Source of the DNA: Narthecium ossifragum
Lineage: Eukaryota; Streptophyta; Magnoliopsida; Dioscoreales; Nartheciaceae
Assembly: GCA_963920575.1 (NCBI GenBank)
Contig: OY986972.1
Coordinates: 24,414,672 to 24,478,671, forward strand
Reading direction: 5' to 3'
Length of the DNA stretch: 64,000 nt
Part shown: piece by piece, positions 43,012 through 52,330 of the stretch
Layout: every line of letters begins with the position of its first letter
How positions within the stretch are numbered: position 1 is the stretch's first letter
The notes under the pieces: generated by a model
What the model was told of the DNA's origin: nothing
What the model saw: only the letters and a program-made list of their open reading frames with translations
Database searches by the model: none
Translations under genes and position numbers: made by a program

Positions 43012-44710
43012 TAAAAAAAATAGATAATTGGTGTTTACACCAATTTCATGAAACTTATTGATGGGTACAGCCATGTCATTAGATTTAAGGTATAAGCACC
43101 AATTTAGATCAGTTATGGTTGTTATAGTCGGTTATATATATTTTTATGACCTTTCTAACCCTATGATGTCACTGGTTATTAACGACGCTATGATACAGCT
43201 ATATCGTGGGGGGCGTTCTTGTTTTTAGTAGCTAAGCGTCGATTGCGGCATCCGAAGCGTCGATTGCGGCATCCGAAGCGTCGATCGCGACATCCGAAGC
43301 GTCGATCGGCGTCGTCTCCTTCTTTCGTGCCCGTTGAGGAAGATGACGGCGCGGGGTTTGATGGAAGGCTGGGGTTTCACCGGGGTGGCGACGGGTTGGT
43401 TGGAGAAGAGAGCCGGCGGAGGCGGTCTATGGCCCGGCGATGAGAACGATGGAGGCTGACAGGGGGTGGGGGAAGACGGTTTGGGCAGAGAAGAAGAGAG
43501 AATCGGGGGCGGGGGAAAGGAAATTAGAGGAGAGAGGGAATTTAGGCTGGCGGAAGAAAGAGAAAAGAAAGTGGAGAAGAAGATTAGTGTGTAGTTAGAG
43601 GGAATTTAGGCTGGCTTAAATAGAAAACTCGGTTTAAAATCATGAAAAGGTTTAGAAAATAGAAGAAAATGCTTGAAAATATATGTAAATTGTCTATTTT
43701 TCAATCATGAAAAGGTATAGAAAATAGAAGAAAATCCTTGAAAATATACGTAAATGGACCAAACATTTGTATCACCCACAAAGAGAAAAGAGAATTCTGG
43801 GTCGAACATGTTTTATTTTCTTTTTGTGGACAATATACATGTTCGACCCACAATTCTCTTTTCTCTTCATGAATAATACACATGTTTTATATAGAATTCT
43901 CTTTTCTCTTTGTGGTTGATAAGCATGTTTGATTTAGAATTCTCTTTTCTCTTTTGTATGTTAATGCACATGAATGCCTCCGTTTTTCTCTTTTCTCTTT
44001 GTGCTTGATACTTCTCTTTGTAGAATTCTCTTTGCAGAATTCCCTTTGCAGAATTCTCTTTGTATAATTCCTTTTGCATAATTCTCTTTGCATAATTCTC
44101 TTTGCATAATTCTCTTTGCATAATTCTCTTTGAAGAAACCAATCTTTAAGCTGAATAAATGTATGGTTTCAAGTATTAAATTCTTCAGACAATTCTCCTT
44201 TCCCTTTACAATATTCTCTTTGCATTATATTTGGGTTATTCTCTTTTCTCTTTGTAATATACTCTTCACAGAATTCTCGAATTAACTTCTTTCTCCTTTG
44301 CAGTTTTCCCTTTGGTATAAACACTTGGATTAGTATACAGAATAGGTTCAGTTATTCTCTTTCAAGAAGTAACTCCGCAATATTCTCTTTGTAAACTTAG
44401 CTGATTATGAAGCATATGAATCCAGAATTCTCTTCGCTATATTCTCTTTTCTCTTTTTAACCACAATTCTCTTTTCCTCATCATGAATAATACACATGTT
44501 TTATCTAGAATTCTCTTTTCTCTTTTGTGGTTGATAAGCATGTTTGATCTAGAATTCTCTTTTCTCTTTGTGTGTTAATGCATATGAATGCCTCCACTGT
44601 TCTCTTTTCTCTTTGTGCCTGATACTTCTCTTTGTAGAATTCTCTTTGTAAAATTCTCTTTGCAGAATTCCCTATGCAGAATTCTCTTCGAAGAATTCTC
44701 TTTGCAGAAT
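43012..44710 (-). repeat. GAATTC-rich repeat block, inverted partner of 24159-26046
   Basis: The same landmarks occur in reverse order and orientation: ATAATTGGTGTTTACACCAA (43024-43043), GATGGGTACA, the ASD-coding stretch (43219-43310), then AGAATTCTCTTT motifs up to 44710 and a G-rich segment matching 24628-24658 in reverse. A hairpin at 43781-43867 has arms of about 31 bp (AAGAGAAAAGAGAATT against AATTCTCTTTTCTCTT, plus GTCGAACATGT). Confidence 0.75.
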
Positions 44711-44866
44711 GGACGCAAACATTTTTATCTTCGACTGGTGGATCTGGATCTGGGAGGGAGAGGAGCAGGCAGGGCGGAGAGTGGCGGAACTGGCGGCTGG
44801 GGAAGCGGGGGGGGCGGAGGATGGATTTCGAGCAGGGGGCGGAGGGCGGGGGGCGAGTGGCGGAGC

Positions 44867-45066
44867 NNNNNNNNNNNNNNNNNNNNNNNNNNNNNNNNNN
44901 NNNNNNNNNNNNNNNNNNNNNNNNNNNNNNNNNNNNNNNNNNNNNNNNNNNNNNNNNNNNNNNNNNNNNNNNNNNNNNNNNNNNNNNNNNNNNNNNNNNN
45001 NNNNNNNNNNNNNNNNNNNNNNNNNNNNNNNNNNNNNNNNNNNNNNNNNNNNNNNNNNNNNNNNNN
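44867..45066. other. assembly gap of 200 N
   Basis: Exactly 200 N, next to the G-rich end of the repeat block; probably an unresolved repeat of unknown true length. Confidence 0.99.
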
Positions 45067-45092
45067 GTCATATGAAATAGACATCGACGACT

Positions 45093-45356
45093 GTGCTTTC
45101 ATATATTATACATATATGGCTAGCCATCCAATACGAATGCTTTCAAAGCAGACAGACAGCATTTAAAGATGGGACGGTGAAAGAAACCGCTTGTGAACTT
45201 CCCGAAGGTGCTTTAGGTGTCTATGGTGGGAGTTATTACTGGAGAAGGACGTCCTGGATTTGGATGTGGGATAAAGATGGTCACGTCTTTGATAATCGAG
45301 TAAAGATGAAGGTGACTAAGGATTTTTGGTGGGCGGGCGAGACAGCGATTTTGTAG
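45093..45356 (+). other. unassigned open reading frame, perhaps an element-derived exon
   Basis: The later part (FKDGTVKETACELPEGALG, then WIWMWDKDGHVFDNRVKMKV) looks like real protein, rich in Trp and charged residues, but I do not recognise a family. Just downstream, a VSMFADGE-coding motif occurs twice, near 45405-45430 and 45846-45871, flanking the MITE-like stretch. The upstream side is lost in the gap. It may be a fragment of a transposon or captured gene. Confidence 0.3.
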
Positions 45357-45974
45357 AGTTCTTGATCAGATATATTCTCGCAGAGAACTCTCGCGCCTTG
45401 AAGCGAGTTTCTATGTTTGCTGATGGGGAGACTATAATTAATGTTTGATTTGGGGACAAAATAGGTATTCATGTTTATTTTTAAACAGAATGGCGTTAAT
45501 AAAATAGAGATAAGATGAGTTATTCTCATATCCCTAAATATAATGGGGTTAGCAAAATAAGGTTAAGGTGGGTTAAAATGACCCATCCTAAAAAATAAGG
45601 ATATCACTTATCCTATCTCCATTTAACTCCATCTCAATTTGTATCCCCAATTTTATTTTATTTTATTAAAAAAAATATTGGATCTATCCTCACTTATTAT
45701 TCTAATTTTTCTAACACTAAAATTCCTTAATTCAGAATAACCTATCCCCTTACCAAACGGTCCTAGGGGTTTGTTGGTAATAGTTCCCCTGTTTTTTTAT
45801 CTTGTTCTCGCGCACACCAGGTGATAAAAAGGGCATTTGAGCTAGTTTCTATGTTTGCTGATGGTGAGGCTACCAAAGGTTTGTTCTATAGTTCCCTGCT
45901 TTTGATCTTATCGCTGGTGGGTTCCTACTTCCTAGCCTAATGGGTTAACTTATAATATAAAAAAAAGGTGGGTA

Positions 45975-47650
45975 AGGATTCATTCAATGGAAGCTAGAAA
46001 AAAATATGGGTACTCTCCTGTGATCTTGTTCACTCCAAACCAGCTCCCGGGATTCATGTGTCAGTTGGGTGATCAAAGCTCTGCCAAACTGTTAGTCAAA
46101 ATAATGGTTAAGCGATTAATGATGGACACATAAGCAAAGTGGCAATGACCGATGAATACATGGCTTCATTGTTCATGTGCAAACCATCGGCAAAATGAGC
46201 AATCATATGTTGATGTGCAGGGTCGACGGAGTATCGTTCATAAGCCATGAAACCAATCATCATCGATCAAAAATAAGTGTGAAGCAGGTAAAGGAAAATA
46301 ATCAACCAAAGATCATGATGAGACAAGCCAGTCAAAGCTATCGACAAAAAACAATTAAAATATATGTCAGTTAGGATCACGACGAAGCACATGCAATTAT
46401 GACGTGGACAAGGAACGATAGATAATCCAATGTAATCATGACATGTGCAATAAAGGATCATCGGTCACGTGTGATTACCAACCCAAAACTGAATGTGGAA
46501 GGAGTAGTTGTAGCGCAGTTACCGCACAATCTCCTACACTCGCGTCGTAACCACTCAAGGCGTGAGCAGTTATTACTTCGTTAGATATAAATAGCATGCA
46601 TTTTACTACTGTAATCTCTCTGACACTCTTGTAATCAGCTTTCAAACATGGATTCATGTATTCCTTTTGAACTTATAAGTTATTTCCATTAATTGAGATA
46701 GTTCAGTTCTTTACTATTCTTCTTTACTGTTTTCTTAGATTAGTCTAGTTAATATGGTTTAATAATCTTAGTTTCTTTCTTCTCCAATGGATTAACTTAG
46801 GATTACTATAGGGTTAATCTAGATTTATTCTAGGTTAAATTAGTTTAGATTAATCTTTAGATTAAGTTAAACTAGTTTAATTTAAACTAGTTTCTGTTCC
46901 TTCATATTGTGGATTAAGAGATAATCTAGATTTAATTAGTTTAAAATACTTTTGTTTGTTTTCATGGTTTAATTAATTGATTTAGATGATCTCAAATTAA
47001 ATTAGATTTTATCTAAGAGTAATCTAGATTTATCTTTAATTTTATTCGCTATTATCCATTTAAATATATTTTAATTGAGCACGATAATATTTTCTATTTA
47101 ATTTGACACCCCGCTCAAACCAAGTGTTTGAAGTGGTTGCACCTTCATGATACCCCTGATTTTGACTAGTTTGAAGGAGTTGAACCGTTATTGTACCCCT
47201 GATTTTGACTAGTTTGACTATTGCATGGGAGTTTGAACTACTTCTTAAAACTAGATTTCCGGTGTCCAGCGGCACTGCAACAGTGGAACTCGACGTAGAT
47301 AACGTACTGGAATTTGAGATCCAGATTGGAGTTTTGGAGTGATCGAGTAGGACGAGCTTGCCATCTTTGGAGATTGTTAGCTGGGAGGAAGACGTGTTGG
47401 ATATGGGTCTCTCTCTGTTCGCCACCCAGATGACTGTTTGTACTGGGATTCTTTGTTAGTTTGTACCAGATGCCTATGTAGAACTTGTGAGAGCTACCAG
47501 GAGTGAAGAAGCCCAGCTCGAAGTTGCCTTCTTTGGATACGATGCTTTGGTTGTCAGAGAGAGGCAGGCCTGGAGAGATGGTGTCTCTTGCAAGATCTTT
47601 GGAAGGACGAGAAGAAGCAGAAGGAGATCTTCTGTTGTAGCTTTCAGAGG
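45975..47650 (-). pseudogene. G-type lectin receptor kinase pseudogene, lectin domain only, split by an insertion
   Basis: Minus-strand reading from about 47650 gives SDNQSIVSKEGNFELGFF, FYIGIWYK, then, after a frameshift, VIWVANRERPIS, the lectin motif KDGKLVLLD and [18 protein letters not shown] to about 47229. The next conserved segment, WQSFDHPTDT, appears only at about 46085-46050, followed by a stop and decayed text. The 1.1 kb between them is the LTR-like element. No kinase or PAN part follows. This is a dead relative of the single-exon receptors at 52331 and 60372. Confidence 0.82.
46089..47228 (+). repeat. 1.1-kb LTR-like element inserted in a lectin pseudogene
   Basis: It starts TGTTAGTCAAAATAATGG, has a TATA motif at about 46584-46593 (ATATAAATAG), and ends near TTTGACTATTGC/CA. 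The end is doubled (CCCCTGATTTTGACTAGTTTGA twice). The host sequence reads ...SHAIV before and VWQSF after, with shared bases ATAGT and ACAGT at the two borders as a possible diverged target-site duplication. Confidence 0.7.
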
Positions 47651-48384
47651 CGGTCTGTTAGGATACAGTCAATGCTTGATGCAGTGTTCATGTGATCATC
47701 ATCAATGGTGTTCTTAATGTGAAACCGCCATTAAAGTTTGATTTGTAGTATGCATTCGTTGCATTCTGTGTGCGCCGTTATACTTTGTCCTCTTGCAATT
47801 GCTCTTTTTGTTTGGTTCCATTTGGCATTCATGGCTTCCTAGCTAGAGTTTTGGCTAAGAATATATAGTACATAATTGGAAACCTTAATCTTTATTGAGG
47901 ATTGTAAACTAACTATCATTCAAAATTACAAACTAAAAACAAGGTAATCGGACATAAACTAGGATGCCAAACTAAGTAGACTTGAAACATTGAACAAAGA
48001 ACAAATCTAGAAAGTTAGCTGTATTCTTTTCTAAGCAAGCACTTCTTCCAAAGTAACGAAGTATCCTGCAAGCTAATCTAGTTACATGGCCCAGGTTGGC
48101 CCATTTGATAAAGTTGGGCTTTAATTGGCCACTTACCAACGAGTCCAGCCCAGTGACTTCGTGTAGTGGGTCCAATATAGTGGCACCGGCACGTGTCCGG
48201 CAACTATAAAACGGGTTTTTTTTTATCCAACCGATGAGAGAGAGTTTCAAAAGTTCTTTCCCCGCCAGAGAGCTCCGGCCATGGCGATCGTCCTCTAGGG
48301 TTTCTAGAGAGAGAAAGAGCGGCTTGGAACTCTTACTTTAGAGAGAGAAGTAGCTGTCTTGGAGTTAGGGGGGAAGGGAGGAGA
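47651..48384. other. intergenic upstream of the DNA-repair nuclease gene
   Basis: No gene is seen. The final 100-150 bases are GA-rich and probably form the leader of the gene that starts at 48385. Confidence 0.5.
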
Positions 48385-50187
48385 ATGGAGAGGGGATTGA
48401 TCTCGATCGACAGATGGGGAGAGGGAAGCCAGGCGTACTTCCTCACCCACCTCCACGCCGACCACACAAAGGGGCTGTCCTCAGGATGGTCACGGGGACC
48501 CCTATTCTGCTCCATGGTATCAGCCAGGCTCCTCCCAGCCAAGTTTCCCGGCTTCGATCTCTCTTTGGTTAGGGTTCTTGAGGTCGGTATGACCCACACC
48601 ATAACCCTCCTCTCCCCGGCGAATCAAGCGGAGACAAGGGTTCTTGTCACGCCCATCGATGCTCACCACTGTCCTGGTACTCAAATTTGTGAAAAGATGG
48701 AACTTTTGATGGAATTTGAGTGATTTTGTTTTTCCAAAATTGGATCTTTTCTTGGCAGGGGGGAGGAAGTCCTCTGTTTCTAATCTCTTTCTAGTTGTTC
48801 TTTTGATTTCTTTCTTGCTTGATTTTCGTTACTTCTTGTCCTTATTCTTCTACGTTGATATTGGGAAGGTGTTGAACTTTGAAGGTTGGATTTTGAACAG
48901 GTGCAGTGATGTACTTGTTCCGAGGGGAGTTTGGGTGTGTTCTGCACACAGGGGATTTTCGCTGGGAATTGATGTCCAAGAGGGCGCAATCAGCAAAACA
49001 AACGCTTCTAGATGCTCTTGGAGGAGAGAAAGTTGATGTCCTTTACTTGGACAATACTTACTGTCACCCATCGTTTTTGTTTCCTCCTCGTGAAGTTGCA
49101 GCTCAGCAGGTTTGCTTCTGGACAGACGTGAATCATCATTGGAGACAGTATATGTTTTGTCTATATTAGGTTTCTAGTCTTCACTTTACAACAGGTAATA
49201 CTCAGAAGCTAACATAGATGCATGCTTGCAGGTAGTGGATATCATTAATATGCATCCTGACCATGAAGTTATCATCGGCATTGACACACTTGGGAAAGAA
49301 GATCTGTTGGTTCATATATCAAAATCACTGAGTACAAAGGTTTAATTGCACCTTAGTTATTCTTTCTCCGTTTGAATTTCGCTCTGCAGATTGCAAAAGT
49401 TTCAACCTTGATTTTCTCTTCTCTTGATTTATGCCTAGCATTAAGTGTACAAACCTATTTAACTTGATATTGGCTACCATTTTCTGTATCTTTTAGATAT
49501 GTACAAGGTCAAATATCACGTCCTTGAAGGCTTTCTGTCTAAATGCTTACTTCTTCATTGTGTTTGTCAAAGATTTGGGTATGGCCAGAACGTCTGCAAA
49601 TCATGCACCTTCTTGGTTTCGAAGATATTTTCACAACAAAAACCTGTCTCACAAGGGTGCGGGCTATTCCTCGATACAGCTTAAACATGGATACCCTCGA
49701 GGCATTGAATGCATTATGCCCCACTATCGGAATCATGCCTTCTGGCATTCTGTGGGCAGATGACTTCAAAGCATGGGATGGTTCCCTTAGTTCATCACCT
49801 ACACGATGCAATAACAACAAAGGGAATTCAAAAAACAGTTTGCAGGTTAATTCAGATCTGGCGTGTCCTCCTCGAAAGTTATCTAGCAATGCCTTCTCAG
49901 TTCTGTATTCTGAGCATGCATGCTTCAGCGAGATACAAGAATTTATGAAGCTTGTCCAGCCGTCAACCGTAACAGGCATTGTGTCTTCATCCTTCTGTTA
50001 TGTGAATCCTCGTCATTATTTTGGTCACGACTTTGGAGCCAATCATCTATCTAGTAAACCTTTGAAGAAACACATAAAAGATATGGTTGAGGCAGTTGAA
50101 GTTAACAGAAGTGGATCAGGCGTTGCATACAAGAAACTCCGAAAAGTGTCGCTGAAAAGAAAAGAAAACATTGGAGTTTCTTGCTAA
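48385..50187 (+). CDS. SNM1/Apollo-type DNA repair nuclease (metallo-beta-lactamase, beta-CASP), 407 aa
   Basis: Probable 5' exonuclease of the Apollo/DCLRE1B group, acting in the nucleus on crosslinked or telomeric DNA ends. Exons: 48385-48676, 48901-49109, 49232-49339, 49573-50187; 408 codons. Metal-binding motifs are complete: motif 2 HLHADH (residues 22-27), motif 3 around DAHHCPGAV (about 92-100) and motif 4 HTGDFRW (113-119). The beta-CASP part follows with YLDNTYCHP, IIGIDTLGKEDLL, IWVWPERLQIMHLLGF and SYCVNPRHYF-like text (SSFCYVNPRHYFG). The start is the first ATG, giving the usual short lead before motif 2. The stop codon coincides with the left edge of the 6.4-kb tandem duplication. 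Confidence 0.93.
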
Positions 50188-52305
50188 GTGTGCGTAGGAG
50201 TAGAACATCTCTGCTGAGACGAGATTTGTGTGGCAGCAAAGTTGTGGAAGCTGATGGCAGTTGTTGAGCTAACTTGGATGTACCTGTTACTCAGCCTTGT
50301 ACTAGGAAATAATTGGCATCAGAAACTGGATGTAGTATTCGCTTTCTATAGATCAGCGTGGTGGTACGAGCCACATGCTTGTATAAAAAAATGCGTCCTT
50401 GGTTTAGTGTAGCATTTTACAAATAATTTTTGTTTCACACGTAGAAGTTCACTTTATAATTGCTACATATCTTGATTCTTTAGTACGAATATGCATTCTC
50501 ATCCACGATAGAAACAACACAGATTATTTTCATGATGAAATGGCTTTTGTTTTGGTGAAACTCTTCCCTCGTTTGAAGGTTTGGCTGTTTCTGGTCTCAT
50601 TCATGAACATGATTTCTAATGTTTCCTGGAGATTTTGGTACTGTTGTTAAAGGAAGGGATATTTCCTGATTCTTCTGTGGTGGCTGTGAAGACACTTGAA
50701 AGCATCAAACAAGGAGAAAAGTAGTTTGGAAGTGAGTCAGAGCAATTGTAAGGGTTCTTCATGTTAATAAATTGCCAGCTCCTGGTTTGATTCAAAAATG
50801 ATCATTAGATACTTTACTAGTCTAAAACACTTCCCCTATTTGACATTGTGATGCACACGGAGTTGGCAAGGGATTAGTTTATCTCCATAAGAACTGCAGA
50901 GATGCATCATACTTTGCAACATATATTCGGGCATGTCAACATATGCAACATTTTCTCCTTTGGTAGCTTATTAACACAGCAGGACATGGACTATTTTGCA
51001 TCCAGAATGGATTTCATGCCCCAGTTTGCACATACTGATGCTCATGGGATGATGCTTTTCGAATAAAGCGAATTAAGGTAAGATCTTTGGCATGAAATAG
51101 ACATGTCAGGAAGGAGAAGTATAGGGTGATTTGGTAATAACTGAACAGTTAGGGTGGGTTCCTTCATAGGGCATTCAATCAATCAATCTCTGCATGTTTG
51201 CACTTAAAGACTGGTTAGTCCTGTCCTGGATGCGGAACTCTTTCTGTTGGTCCAATTCTCAATTCAGATTGAGTGGTTGTCTCAGTTGCCAAGCCAAGCT
51301 CGAAATAAAGTAAGTTTATCAAACTTGGTAGACAAATAGGAACGTGTTTCTGTTGTGCTGTTTAGTTACACTTAATACTTGCAGCAAGTAACCAACGACT
51401 TCTTTGAGATATTTTGAGCAAAGCCTTTGTTGCAAAGAAGCTCGAAAGTTCTCCACTTTGGATGATGGTTATTCCTGTCAGCAATAGTTTCAATAAGTCA
51501 TTGCAGAATCACCATAAAATTCTTCAATTACATACAAACAGTGATGCTAATACGGTCATAGACCACAAGACGATATCACCTCAGGAAAGAAACAGCAGGT
51601 CGATTGTTATAAAGACTAGAGAACATTATAAGGTGAATCACTGTCTAAGAGTCGTCTTCCTACTCTTAATTGCATTTAATTTCTAATAGACGTAGGCAAT
51701 ACGTTTCATGTGACAAAGGTAGCAACAGACTCAAGTTTTAGAAGGCAGAACAAAATGAATCAGGTGGAGACAGAGAGTCCTTGACGGTCAGGTGTTTACC
51801 AAACTTGAGCTATCCGATGAATTCCAAGTGGGACAAAGGTTTCGTCAAACAAAGAAGGTGTTTTTTCAAACAGAATCCATAGATAACGAGGTGGATGGGA
51901 TCATGTAGTCCGTTCTGCTTGTAAGCCGTTGGTTCAACTCTTCAAAAGAAAGAAAGAAAGAAAAAAAGTATGTGAATTGGTCAGTGAGACTTGCGAAAGC
52001 TCACCTGCATGGCTGCTATCTTCCAATCACATGTTGATGTCTGTTGAAATTCAATTACTTGGAGTAAGAGGGTTGGATTTTATATCTTGGAAATGGCATG
52101 ATCCAACTTCAGTCGCTATAAGAAATATGTAAAGCAATTTCAAGTTTTTGACTTCATATTTGTCTACAATGTTACCTTTGGCATCCTAAACTTTGTTCCG
52201 TATACGACGCAACTAGCACCTTAATTTCTTCTTATGGTAAAGAATGAAGTGCTCCTTCATGAACTCGTGTAACAAGCCAAAGGGAGTTTTACTGCTACTT
52301 TAGAG
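50187..52305 (+). repeat. duplicated segment A (first copy)
   Basis: It is collinear with 56618-58834, beginning AGTGTGCGTAGGAGTAGA in both copies and running to TGCTACTTTAGAG. Differences are mostly point changes plus indels. It holds the kinase relic at 50633-51066 and the probable promoter of the receptor at 52331. No intact gene is present. Confidence 0.9.
50633..51066 (+). pseudogene. decayed kinase relic of a single-exon G-type lectin receptor kinase
   Basis: Fragments are FGTVVKG, then after a frame change FPDSSVVAVKTLESIKQGEK followed by a stop, GLVYLHKNCRD at about 50871-50910, and GMMLFE at 51049-51066. These match the order and text of the live genes (PDSSAIAVKKLE, YLHEKCRD, GMMLFE). 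The region between is scrambled. A second copy lies at 57247-57486. Confidence 0.8.
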
Positions 52306-52330
52306 TTTTGCCTGCTGTTTTTCCCCATAG

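Larger units (their letters stand above)
42844..45974. other. repeat-filled intergenic region with an assembly gap
   Basis: It holds the inverted GAATTC-rich block (43012-44710), a G-rich stretch (44740-44866), 200 N and an unassigned open frame (45093-45356). A MITE-like stretch lies at about 45436-45770: its ends share the order GTTTGRT, GGGGA, TAGG-TATTC in inverted orientation, but the match is weak. Confidence 0.45.

Noticed and set aside
44505..45166. Several frames through the second gap
   Set aside because: Same artefact of translating N; the flanks are repeat and G-rich DNA.
47060..47425. 121-codon minus-strand frame as a lectin gene
   Set aside because: The start lies downstream of a frameshift, and the C-terminal half reads into the LTR-like insertion; it is part of the pseudogene.
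51414..51686. 90-codon frame in segment A
   Set aside because: No domain, and its copy in A' (from about 57840) has substitutions and small length changes rather than a conserved frame.
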